DNA of 64,000 nt from positions 22,451 to 86,450 of the forward strand of contig NZ_JAHKPW010000033.1 in the NCBI RefSeq assembly GCF_018860755.1. Direction: 5' to 3'. Positions within the stretch are counted from its first letter, which is position 1. Each line of letters begins with the position of its first letter. The translations under genes and the position numbers were made by a program. The DNA is from Colwellia sp. D2M02. Lineage in GTDB: Bacteria; Pseudomonadota; Gammaproteobacteria; Enterobacterales; Alteromonadaceae. Shown here one piece after another: positions 54,223 to 61,855 of this stretch. The notes under the pieces were generated by a model. It had not been told where the DNA came from. It was given only the letters and a program-made list of their open reading frames with translations, and searched no databases.

Positions 54223-54267
54223 TTTTGATGATTTTGATGATTTTGATGATTTTGATGATTTTGATGA
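54223..54267. repeat. Five perfect copies of a 9-bp repeat between two hydrolase genes
   Basis: TTTTGATGA is repeated five times without change (54223-54267), starting 3 bp after the stop codon of the upstream hydrolase (minus strand) and ending about 20 bp before the next start codon. The number of copies could vary by slippage and change the spacing between the genes. Confidence 0.95.
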
Positions 54268-54270
54268 TTT

Positions 54271-55002
54271 TTACCGTTCTAACCAAAGCAACAACTGCTG
54301 CGCCAATGCTTTTGGCTCAGTTAGTGGCAACATATGAGCACTACCTTGGGTTTTAATCAAGGTGATATTATTATTGTTAGCTTTGTTAACTAGTGCTTCA
54401 AGCCATGGAGTATTGACCATAGTATCTTGCTCTGCATAGTAAAAAGTTATGGCGTTACTCAGCTTTGCCAAAGTACTTTGTAAGTCATCACGCAATGACG
54501 TATGTTCAATTTGACTTAAAAACTCCGCTTCACCTAACTCTCTATCCATTTGTTGAATTAACCTAGCTAGTTCAGTCGTGTTTTTTTCAGTTTTTTGATT
54601 ACTCATTTCAGCACCTAAAAACTGATTAATGCGCTGCTGGTTAATTCCTTGATAACCATAACGCTTAACCGCTGATAATATGGCTTCTCGCTGACTTAAC
54701 TCTGCTTGATTTAACGCACATGGGCTATTGGCAATAACAAAAAGCTGGGCCACTCGTTCAGGAAAACAGCAATTAAAATAACTAGCAATATAACCGCCTA
54801 ATGAAAACCCCATCAGCGCAACAGGTGTTGAAGGTAAGGTGTTTGCTAACCACTGTGCCAATTGCGCAAAGTTTTTATTAGCTGGAATAGCTAAGTGTAC
54901 AAACTCAAGATCACTTACAGCACAAGTAAGCTCAGGCAATAGCTTCGACCATAAAAGCTCGTTACACATAGTGCCCGGTAGTAAATACACTTTATTTTTC
55001 AT
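54271..55002 (-). CDS. Alpha/beta-fold hydrolase
   Basis: A 243-residue cytosolic hydrolase. The N-terminus 'MKNKVYLLPGTMCNELLWSK' contains the oxyanion-hole segment, and the nucleophile serine is in 'VALMGFSLGGYIASYF' (about residue 89). 'AITFYYAEQDTMVNTPW' holds the acid residue and 'KTQGSAHMLPLTEP' the histidine. It resembles the BioH/MhpC branch, but no specific reaction can be assigned. GGAAG lies 7 nt before the ATG. It is followed by the exported esterase gene and preceded by the nitrilase-fold gene, all in one direction, possibly one operon. Confidence 0.86.
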   Translation of the reverse strand: MKNKVYLLPGTMCNELLWSKLLPELTCAVSDLEFVHLAIPANKNFAQLAQWLANTLPSTPVALMGFSLGGYIASYFNCCFPERVAQLFVIANSPCALNQAELSQREAILSAVKRYGYQGINQQRINQFLGAEMSNQKTEKNTTELARLIQQMDRELGEAEFLSQIEHTSLRDDLQSTLAKLSNAITFYYAEQDTMVNTPWLEALVNKANNNNITLIKTQGSAHMLPLTEPKALAQQLLLWLER

Positions 55003-55048
55003 GGTGTTGCTTCCTTGTTCGCTATAAATAATGACAGCTATATCATCG

Positions 55049-56830
55049 TTATACCGTTAAAACAGAGTAATTAACAGCCAATAGTTTATTGGTTGAGGTA
55101 TTGGGTTGCACTAAGGCTTTAGTAATTTTACCAAACTGAGGCTTTACAATAGGTTGATTAATACTGCCGCTGGGCTTTCTTCCTTGCCACTGAGTAAACA
55201 AGGTAAAATCTGCGCTCAAATTAGCAATAAAACCCGTTGATTTATGCGCTTTGACTTGCTTGTGATTGCCCTGCTTTTGGGCTCTATTCGCCTCAAAAAT
55301 TAAGGAAGCTGCGGTTGCGTTATTAGTAAGGCTTTTTTCACGTGTTGCGCCGAGTAAACAAATTCTATTTTCAGCCGCCCGCGCTAATAATTGATATTGC
55401 ACTTCACTTGCTTCTTGAACATCAAAAGGTACTAGCAATACATGAATACCTTTTATTGCTGCTATTTTGACAATTTCGGCAATGTTGGCATCATCAGCGG
55501 TTAACATCGCAATTGTGATACAGCCTTGCTCTAACGGTACTTCAATAATATTTAAGTGATTACCTAGCTCGGTCCATTGGTAACGCTGACAAAAGTGAAG
55601 TTGCTGCTGCATAGCGATAATACCTTGCTCGCTAATTAACACCGCTTGATGTTTACCGTCAATAACTAAGCTGGTACAGACATATTGAAAAGGTCTTAAT
55701 ACTTGAGATATTTGTCGCTCCACGGTTTTACTAAAGCTTTCTAACGCGCTGCGTTGTTCGCTATTCTCACAAACGCTTTTATCGGCTAAAAAGAATAACT
55801 CTGGTAACTGAATAATATCGCTGAGGTTATTTTCAATATAAAAACAAACATCTTCAAGTGCTTGCTCATGGTTAGTGTAAGTGGCAAAAATGGCGGTGTT
55901 AACAGTATTAGGGGCAACTCGTGCAGCGTGAGTATTTTTGCTGTTATTGTTTGAGCTTAACAAGGTTTGATAAAGCTCAGGTCGGCGTTGTTTCAAAATA
56001 TCGCTACCGTCTGGGCGCTTTTTAGTATTGGCATCAGCTAAGTTAATATCTGCCCAAATAACCCCTTCTTCATTAGCTGACATTTGCGCTAATACCGCCC
56101 CCGTTGATGAGAGTATTTGACTTTGTCCTACAGCCACTAAATAACTTTCGGATAGTGTATATTGCGCGAGAAAAGCATCGTGATGTGCTGGTTCAATGAG
56201 CATTCCCACTTTATTGGCTGAAGCAATAAATACTTTATTTTCACTGGCACGTGCAGGGCTATGTAAGCTACTTTGATCTACTGCAAAAGTACTGGTTGAA
56301 TGACACAAAATTTGCGCGCCAGCCAAGGTCATTGCACGGGCTTGTTCAAAACCTAAGCTGTCGTTACCAACCAGTAATCCTATATTGCCAAGTTCGGTAT
56401 CCGTAATGGTTGATTTAGCGCTAGTACAAACAAAAAAATCTTGCTCACAGCCAATTAAGATTTGCTTATCACTGTGTGCTATTAACGCGCCTGAGGGAGC
56501 AAACAAACATGAGCTAACACTAATATTTGACTTTACATCACCGTTTTGATGTTCACGCATATCATCTCGTCGCAACGTAACACCAAGGGAAATATAACAA
56601 TGGTGCTGTTTAGCTTGTTCCGCAATGGTTTGTAAAAAGCTCCCCTCAAGCGATAGCGCTGATTGCCATGCTTGATTATGATCTTGATACCAACATGGCG
56701 CATTACAATATTCAGGTAATACGATCACATCGGCTTTACCAGCGGCTGCTTCGTTAATCATTCGAATTGACGTACTTAAATTGTTTTCAACACTGTCTGT
56801 GCTGGCAAACTGACAAACCGCTACGCGCAT
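55049..56830 (-). CDS. Tandem nitrilase-fold protein lacking both catalytic cysteines
   Basis: 593 residues with two carbon-nitrogen hydrolase domains (about 1-290 and 310-590). Domain 1 keeps Glu40 ('VIVLPEYC') and Lys122 ('HSDKQIL'), but the cysteine position is Gly155 in GLLVGNDS, where active enzymes have LICYD. Domain 2 keeps Glu344 ('IIQLPELFF'), but the lysine position is Gln410 and the cysteine position is Thr444 in IAMLTADD. Both active sites therefore look dead for amide or nitrile hydrolysis. It may be a binding or regulatory protein, or an enzyme with other chemistry. There is no signal peptide. It is the first gene of a minus-strand run with two hydrolases. Confidence 0.82.
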   Translation of the reverse strand: MRVAVCQFASTDSVENNLSTSIRMINEAAAGKADVIVLPEYCNAPCWYQDHNQAWQSALSLEGSFLQTIAEQAKQHHCYISLGVTLRRDDMREHQNGDVKSNISVSSCLFAPSGALIAHSDKQILIGCEQDFFVCTSAKSTITDTELGNIGLLVGNDSLGFEQARAMTLAGAQILCHSTSTFAVDQSSLHSPARASENKVFIASANKVGMLIEPAHHDAFLAQYTLSESYLVAVGQSQILSSTGAVLAQMSANEEGVIWADINLADANTKKRPDGSDILKQRRPELYQTLLSSNNNSKNTHAARVAPNTVNTAIFATYTNHEQALEDVCFYIENNLSDIIQLPELFFLADKSVCENSEQRSALESFSKTVERQISQVLRPFQYVCTSLVIDGKHQAVLISEQGIIAMQQQLHFCQRYQWTELGNHLNIIEVPLEQGCITIAMLTADDANIAEIVKIAAIKGIHVLLVPFDVQEASEVQYQLLARAAENRICLLGATREKSLTNNATAASLIFEANRAQKQGNHKQVKAHKSTGFIANLSADFTLFTQWQGRKPSGSINQPIVKPQFGKITKALVQPNTSTNKLLAVNYSVLTV

Positions 56831-57102
56831 AGGGATATTTCCATTGGTTACTGCTTAATACGATCACTTTTTAAATAAAAAGCTAACTTTGAGAATAAAT
56901 ATCAAGCGCTAAAGCCCCAAATAAAACCAAAGATTAAGACAACATGATAAAACGGACAATAGTTTAGCATTTCTTAAGATTAGCGATAGCGTATTTTTGC
57001 TCGCTTATAGCACTATCATCAAGTGATTATCCTATGTTAGCATCAGAATAATTTTTACATAGTGTTAACAACACATCACCATAACGTAAGGCAACAAGAC
57101 CA

Positions 57103-58125
57103 ATGAACTCTAAGATAGGTTATTATCTCTGCCAAGTGATCGGCACCTTACTTTTCTTCTCATTCATTGCTTGGGCGGGTATCTCCAGCCACATTGAAGA
57201 AGGGAAAGCGATTGATTTAATAGATGAGCTGCTAACCTTTATTAAACTTGTCACGCTGTCCTTCTTAATTTCACATTTTGTCGTTCGTGCTTATATTAAA
57301 AAACACTTAACGACCAAAGCTTCTACTTTTAAAGTCTATGGTGCTGCGGTTCTATGCGCTGCTACCGTTGGCATGATTGCACATACGATATTTGGTTTGG
57401 CATTTGGTGACGGTGAAAAAGCTTACCTTGCTTTTAGTAGCCTTTCGAAGAGTTTCATTGTTAACGGCTTATTTTTTACGCTTTGGAGCCTATTATATTT
57501 AGGCATTGGCTCGATTATTGATCGAGCTAGAATTAAACAACAATTAAAAGATCACGAGCTCGCCAGCTTAATGAATCAAATTAACCCACACTTTTTATTT
57601 AACTCACTCAATACTATTCGCGGTATGATTTATGAAGATAAAGAAAAATCCGCCGAGCTAGTCACTAAGCTCTCTACTTTGTTTCGCTATAATTTATCAA
57701 ACGACACCAAAGCCCATACCAGTTTAGCTGGTGAGCTTGAAGTATGTCAGCATTACTTAGCCATTGAAGATATTCGTTTAGGCGATCGCTTAACACTTGC
57801 GTTTGATATATCTCCTGAAAGTAAAAACGCTAAAATCCCAACGATGGGCTTACTAACCTTAGTGGAAAATGCAATAAAACATGGCATTTCAAACTTACAA
57901 CAAGGAGGAACTTTAGTGGTTAATAGCCGCGTTGAAGATAATAAGTTGTTAGTGCAAGTGAGTAATCCTTTTAAAAAACAGCTAGTAAAATCAGGCACGC
58001 AAGTGGGGATAAAAAATTTACAGCAACGTATTAGTCTTATATTTGGCACAGAAGGCATGTTAACTAACAATACTGATGAGGCAAACTATACGGTAAATCT
58101 AACCCTTCCTTATGAGCCTGTTTGA
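57103..58125 (+). CDS. LytS-like sensor histidine kinase, copy 1
   Basis: 340 residues. Four hydrophobic segments fill residues 5-150, followed by the His_kinase (LytS/YehU-type) core with phospho-acceptor His163 in 'QINPHFLFNSLNTIRGMIYE'. 'LSTLFRYNL', 'YLAIEDIRLGDRL' and the ATPase motif 'LLTLVENAIKHGI' follow, with 'SGTQVGIKNLQQRISLIF' near the end. It shares most of its core with the kinase at 59902-60957, for example 'NPHFLFNSLNTIRGMI'. No regulator gene directly follows; the only linked regulator is the LytTR protein at 60950. AAGG is about 8 nt before the ATG. Confidence 0.9.
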   Translation: MNSKIGYYLCQVIGTLLFFSFIAWAGISSHIEEGKAIDLIDELLTFIKLVTLSFLISHFVVRAYIKKHLTTKASTFKVYGAAVLCAATVGMIAHTIFGLAFGDGEKAYLAFSSLSKSFIVNGLFFTLWSLLYLGIGSIIDRARIKQQLKDHELASLMNQINPHFLFNSLNTIRGMIYEDKEKSAELVTKLSTLFRYNLSNDTKAHTSLAGELEVCQHYLAIEDIRLGDRLTLAFDISPESKNAKIPTMGLLTLVENAIKHGISNLQQGGTLVVNSRVEDNKLLVQVSNPFKKQLVKSGTQVGIKNLQQRISLIFGTEGMLTNNTDEANYTVNLTLPYEPV

Positions 58126-58246
58126 TATTTTCGGCAACGCGCACTATTTTCGCAACTCGCACTAAGTTAAAGGCTGAGCTGCACTTTACATAATATTACC
58201 TCTTGTATCCGTTTCAGCTAAAACTAGCTGCTAGCGATTACTGACC

Positions 58247-58303
58247 ATAGCTTACTGAACATAGCTTACTGAACATAGCTTACTAAACAATAGCTTACTG
58301 AAC
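58247..58303. repeat. Four-copy 14-bp tandem repeat
   Basis: ATAGCTTACTGAAC occurs at 58247-58260, 58261-58274, 58275-58288 (one change) and 58290-58303 (after one extra base). It lies in a 433-bp gap (58126-58558) that holds no gene, downstream of the first kinase. Confidence 0.9.
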
Positions 58304-58519
58304 TCGTTTTAAGTTATTAAGACACTTTCTTGCATTAAGCGTCATTAGTTAACAAACATATCTGATAACGCCACTGATAAAGTAAGCTCAGGTTAAATTA
58401 TCTTCCCTAACCACTCATCACTTTTTATAACCGTTTATCATTTTCCCGACGTTATCAATTTTAATCTCGATATTATAGCTCCATCAAATAGAGACCTGCC
58501 AAGCAAGTGCTTGACTTAC

Positions 58520-58547
58520 AATTAACAATTAACAATTAACAATTAAC
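58520..58547. repeat. Four-copy 7-bp repeat in the presumed promoter of the small-gene unit
   Basis: AATTAAC is repeated four times without change (58520-58547), directly before the ribosome binding site AGGGAAG of the gene at 58559. A TTGACT (58511-58516) precedes it, so the repeat may span the promoter spacer and -10 region. No gene lies in it. Confidence 0.85.
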
Positions 58548-58558
58548 AGGGAAGTCAA

Positions 58559-58771
58559 ATGAAAATAATAACGTTATCAGATCTGATTGTCGGCGTGATC
58601 ATGATGCTCGCTTGTATCTTCGATGGCTACAAAAGTGCACATATTGAAGCAACTACCGTAACCGCTTGCGATAGCTCTGCTGAGCGAAAAGCATCGGTAA
58701 TAGTAAATAATAATCGTCACATAACATGCGCTAAGGTAGAAAGCGCTCACCTAATTAAGGAGGAGGACTAA
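58559..58771 (+). CDS. 70-residue exported or membrane-anchored small protein
   Basis: The N-terminal 20 residues (MKIITLSDLIVGVIMMLACI) form a hydrophobic signal or anchor with a cysteine at residue 19. The remaining 50 residues are polar and contain two more cysteines (about 37 and 57), which could pair in the periplasm. I do not recognise the family. The ATG at 58559 has AGGGAAG 5 nt upstream. The stop TAA overlaps the ATG of a 15-codon frame (TAATG), so the two are translationally coupled. Confidence 0.6.
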   Translation: MKIITLSDLIVGVIMMLACIFDGYKSAHIEATTVTACDSSAERKASVIVNNNRHITCAKVESAHLIKEED

Positions 58772-58818
58772 TGCCACTAATTATTATCCTCGTTGTGCTT
58801 ATTGTCACGGCGCTGTAG
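58771..58818 (+). CDS. 15-residue hydrophobic peptide
   Basis: MPLIIILVVLIVTAL, starting at ATG 58771 and ending at TAG 58816-58818. It has a near-perfect ribosome binding site (AAGGAGGAGG, 4 nt away) inside the end of the preceding gene, and its ATG overlaps that gene's stop codon. The whole peptide is hydrophobic and long enough to span most of a membrane. It resembles in kind the tiny subunits such as KdpF or CydX, but shows no sequence identity that I can name. Confidence 0.55.
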   Translation: MPLIIILVVLIVTAL

Positions 58819-58895
58819 CAGTTCAAACTAACATCAAAAAAAATTAACTTAAAAGTAAAAAATTAAACATTAAAAATAAATAGTAAGGAAATCAT

Positions 58896-59681
58896 ATGTC
58901 AGCAAATACAGACCCAAGTAATTTAGCAGCAAGTAGCGCTAACGCAACTGACGTTAACATCACTCAGGCTCAACCTAATAAACCATGGAGCGCTAGTGCC
59001 ACATTAGGTCTTAGCTTTTTACTTTTCATTTTATACTGCCTATTAAGCGCTTTAATGCTAGGAGCTGTCTCTCTTTTTGAAACTGCAAATCCCCCCTCTT
59101 CCGATGCATTGATGATGGATGGTGACTGCTTGGCCATAAATTATCTCTTAACAGCACTAGCTTTATCCCCTTTCATTTTTTACTTTGCAGGTAAACGAAA
59201 ACTAACTACTGCATCGGCTTACCTTGGTTTTGATAAGCTACCGAGTAAAAAAATGTTCATCAACTTTACCTTAGTTTTATTCGCCTATTTCGCCTTAACT
59301 TATGTCGCAAGCGAGTTTTTCGCCATCGAGATGCCGCAAAGCATGGTCGATATCTATCAAAGCACTGATTACCTTATTTTACTTTTTATTGTTGTTGTCA
59401 TAGCTGCGCCAGTTTTTGAAGAAGTAGTATTTCGTGGCTTTATGTTCAAAGGCTTAAAGCACTCTCGTTTAGGTGTTATTGGAAGTATTATCATTACCAG
59501 TATTTTATTTACCTTACTTCATGGCGGCCAATATGAACTATCGGTACTCGTAATGTTATTTTCACTTGCCGTTATTTTAGGGGTAGCACGTCAGCGTAGT
59601 GGCGGTATTTACTTGCCAATTTACTTGCACCTAGTGAATAATTTAGTGTCTTCTATAGATTTGTATTTGACCTTAGGCTAA
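58896..59681 (+). CDS. CPBP-family intramembrane metalloprotease
   Basis: 261 residues. A polar, Ser/Asn/Ala-rich start of about 30 residues is followed by about seven membrane segments. The CPBP (Abi/CAAX) motifs are 'APVFEEVVFRGFMFKGL' (Glu-Glu and Arg, about residue 176), 'ILFTLLHGGQYE' (His) and 'IYLPIYLHLVNNLV' (His and Asn), the metal-binding set of the type II CAAX prenyl protease fold. Bacterial members act in bacteriocin immunity, peptide maturation or membrane protein cleavage. It lies between two LytS-type kinases and after two mini genes, one of which could be a substrate; this is inference. AAGGAAA is 5 nt before the ATG. Confidence 0.88.
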   Translation: MSANTDPSNLAASSANATDVNITQAQPNKPWSASATLGLSFLLFILYCLLSALMLGAVSLFETANPPSSDALMMDGDCLAINYLLTALALSPFIFYFAGKRKLTTASAYLGFDKLPSKKMFINFTLVLFAYFALTYVASEFFAIEMPQSMVDIYQSTDYLILLFIVVVIAAPVFEEVVFRGFMFKGLKHSRLGVIGSIIITSILFTLLHGGQYELSVLVMLFSLAVILGVARQRSGGIYLPIYLHLVNNLVSSIDLYLTLG

Positions 59682-59740
59682 GGAGCAAACCTTTAACAAC
59701 CTGTGTTAAATTATATTAAGTTACTGTTAATCTAAACTTA

Positions 59741-59778
59741 ACTTAGCCAACTTAGAACGATATACTGGTTGGCTAAGT
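59741..59778. terminator. Hairpin after the CPBP protease gene
   Basis: ACTTAGCCAAC (59741-59751) and GTTGGCTAAGT (59768-59778) form a perfect 11-bp stem with a 16-nt loop, 60 bp after the protease stop codon. No strong T-run follows, so termination strength is uncertain. Confidence 0.5.
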
Positions 59779-59779
59779 C

Positions 59780-59797
59780 CTTGTAAATATTTACAAG
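59780..59797. promoter_or_regulatory. 18-bp perfect palindrome upstream of the second LytS-like kinase
   Basis: CTTGTAAATATTTACAAG is fully self-complementary and lies about 105-120 nt before the kinase start. The TGTAAA...TTTACA halves resemble a TyrR box, but the spacing is 2 bp instead of 6, so TyrR is unlikely. The binding protein is unknown. Confidence 0.45.
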
Positions 59798-59901
59798 CAC
59801 AGACTTAGCTTAAAAAAGACGTAATAGCGTTGACTTAAGTTGGTCATGATAATCAATCAACCTTTATCATGAATAAAGGCAAACATTACCAAGCGGATAA
59901 A

Positions 59902-60957
59902 ATGTCTGAGTCAATAAAAAATAACCTCGCCTATTACCTTTGTCAGCTAATCGGTTTTGCCATCATTATGGTTTTTACTGCGATAGGGGTGCTCTCTATG
60001 CCTGGGCATGCTGATGAAGTAATGCCATTGCCTATAGCTAAAGAGATAATAAGATCTTTCTTGTCTTACTCCGTGACTGTATTACTGAGCCATTACTTAC
60101 TGCGCTCTTACCATAAACACAGTCCATCAACGACATTTCTCGCCTACTTCAAGGTAATTTTACAGTGTGCAGTTATTGCGACCACAGTGGATAAGTGTTT
60201 ATCTTTACTACTACAAACCCACACGCCTGATTTTTTTATTTATCAACATGGTTTACTCGTTGAGTTAGCGAGCTTAGTTTTATTCAATATTATTTTCTTC
60301 ATGTTATGGAGTTTAATCTACCTCACTATTACTTCTATTCGCGACCGGAGAAAGTTGGCTGAACAACTTAAAAATCAACAATTAGCCAGTTTGATGAATC
60401 AAATTAATCCACACTTTTTATTTAACTCGCTCAATACTATCCGCGGTATGATTTTTGAAGATGAAGACAAAGCCGCCGAGCTAGTTACCCAACTATCAAC
60501 CTTGTTTCGTTATAACTTATCAACCGACACCAAAGCCCATACAAGCTTAGGTAAAGAGCTAGCCGTATGTCAGCATTATTTAGCCATTGAAGACATTCGT
60601 TTAGGCGAGCGGTTACGTATTGAACTTAACAATTCTGATGAAAGCTTGCTTGCTAAAATTCCAACCATGGGGTTACTGACCCTCGTTGAAAATGCGATTA
60701 AACATGGCATTGCTAATTTGAAAGACGGTGGCACTTTAACACTTAATAGCCAAGTTAAAGCAGAGCAGCTCATTATTGATGTCATAAACCCATACCAAAG
60801 TGATTTAATCAAGTCAGGTACAAAAGTAGGTTTGAAAAACCTAACTCAACGTATTGGCCTTATTTTTTCAGGGCAAGGCAGCTTAAAACAAACCACCGAT
60901 AATAATATTTTTCATGTCACTATGACTTTACCATACGAGCCAGTTAAAAATGGATAA
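59902..60957 (+). CDS. LytS-like sensor histidine kinase, copy 2
   Basis: 351 residues from the ATG at 59902, which has CGGA close upstream and aligns with the start of copy 1 (both soon reach YYLCQ). An ATG at 59869 would add 11 residues. The layout equals copy 1: four hydrophobic segments, then the kinase core with His171 in 'QINPHFLFNSLNTIRGMIFE' and the ATPase motif 'LLTLVENAIKHGI'. Its membrane part differs strongly from copy 1, so the input signals may differ. It overlaps the response regulator gene by 8 bp. Confidence 0.9.
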   Translation: MSESIKNNLAYYLCQLIGFAIIMVFTAIGVLSMPGHADEVMPLPIAKEIIRSFLSYSVTVLLSHYLLRSYHKHSPSTTFLAYFKVILQCAVIATTVDKCLSLLLQTHTPDFFIYQHGLLVELASLVLFNIIFFMLWSLIYLTITSIRDRRKLAEQLKNQQLASLMNQINPHFLFNSLNTIRGMIFEDEDKAAELVTQLSTLFRYNLSTDTKAHTSLGKELAVCQHYLAIEDIRLGERLRIELNNSDESLLAKIPTMGLLTLVENAIKHGIANLKDGGTLTLNSQVKAEQLIIDVINPYQSDLIKSGTKVGLKNLTQRIGLIFSGQGSLKQTTDNNIFHVTMTLPYEPVKNG

Positions 60958-61732
60958 TCAATTAAATGCCATCATCATTGACGATGAACGCATGGCACGA
61001 CAAGAGCTACTACGCTTATTAAAAAAACACCCGCATATTCATGTTGTTGCACAAGCAGAAAACATTGAACAAGGCTTTGATGCGATAGAAATACATCAAC
61101 CTGATATTGTTTTTTTAGACATTGAAATGCCTGGCGGTACTGGCTTAACTTTAGCTGAAAAGCTACAGGGCAAATACCCCATTGTATTCTGTACCGCTTA
61201 TGATGAATTTGCCGTTGACGCTTTTGCACTTAACGCGATTGATTACTTAGTGAAACCGGTAGTGCCTGAGCGTTTAGCCGACACTATTGTTAAGTTTACT
61301 GCGCACAAAGAAAAAGCCCATAAACTCAAGCAAGAGTCAGCGAATAAAAGCGCTGTAGATGAGGAAGAGTCACTACCACCAGAGCCAACGTTAGCTGACG
61401 ACTTTAAGTTAATGGTTAAGTTTGGCGATCATATGAAAATCATTCGACTGGGAGATATTTTTCGCTTTGAAAGTATTGGAAATCATGCCGCTATTTATAC
61501 TTCACAAGGTAAAGCATATATACATAGCTCATTAAATAAAATTGAAGCAAAGTTAGATGATAACACCTACTTTCGCGCCAGCCGTGTCGATATATTACGA
61601 CTTGACGCTATTGAAAAGTTAGAGCAAACCATTAATTATGGCTTATTAGCACAGCTAAAAAATAATGTTGACGTAGAAATATCACGCCGTCAGGCAAGTA
61701 AGCTTAAAACGCAACTCGGCTTTCCGACATAG
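60950..61732 (+). CDS. LytTR-family response regulator
   Basis: 260 residues. The receiver domain (about 5-120) has Asp11-Asp12, phospho-acceptor Asp57 in 'IVFLDIEMPGGTG' and Lys102 in 'DYLVKPV'. A Glu/Pro-rich linker (about 125-150) leads to the LytTR DNA-binding domain (about 155-258, 'IFRFESIGNHAAIYTSQGKA', 'YFRASRVDILRLDAIEKL'). The ATG overlaps the stop of the kinase gene (8 bp), so the two are coupled. As the only regulator in the cluster, it may also serve the first LytS-like kinase 3 kb upstream. Confidence 0.93.
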   Translation: MDNQLNAIIIDDERMARQELLRLLKKHPHIHVVAQAENIEQGFDAIEIHQPDIVFLDIEMPGGTGLTLAEKLQGKYPIVFCTAYDEFAVDAFALNAIDYLVKPVVPERLADTIVKFTAHKEKAHKLKQESANKSAVDEEESLPPEPTLADDFKLMVKFGDHMKIIRLGDIFRFESIGNHAAIYTSQGKAYIHSSLNKIEAKLDDNTYFRASRVDILRLDAIEKLEQTINYGLLAQLKNNVDVEISRRQASKLKTQLGFPT

Positions 61733-61782
61733 TCTGAGGTTGCGTGAAGTTAACTTAAGCTCATTGAGCAAACTGAGTGAGT

Positions 61783-61820
61783 TGGGTTAGTTGAATGAGT
61801 AACTCAGCTAATCTAACCCA
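61783..61820. terminator. Weak hairpin between the response regulator and chemoreceptor genes
   Basis: TGGGTTAG (61783-61790) and CTAACCCA (61813-61820) can pair, with a small inner GAGT/ACTC helix. It lies between two facing genes and has no T-run. Confidence 0.35.
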
Positions 61821-61855
61821 CACATCACTACAAGCACGTTACTACCAACTCAAAC

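Noticed and set aside
54065..54286. 73-codon minus-strand frame with repeated IIK
   Set aside because: The repeat comes from the 9-bp DNA repeat; the frame overlaps the start of the esterase gene and has no start signal.
58247..58303. Possible CRISPR-like array
   Set aside because: Repeat copies are adjacent without spacers and are only 14 bp long.
59780..59797. TyrR box before the second kinase
   Set aside because: The TGTAAA and TTTACA halves are only 2 bp apart, not 6, so geometry does not fit TyrR.
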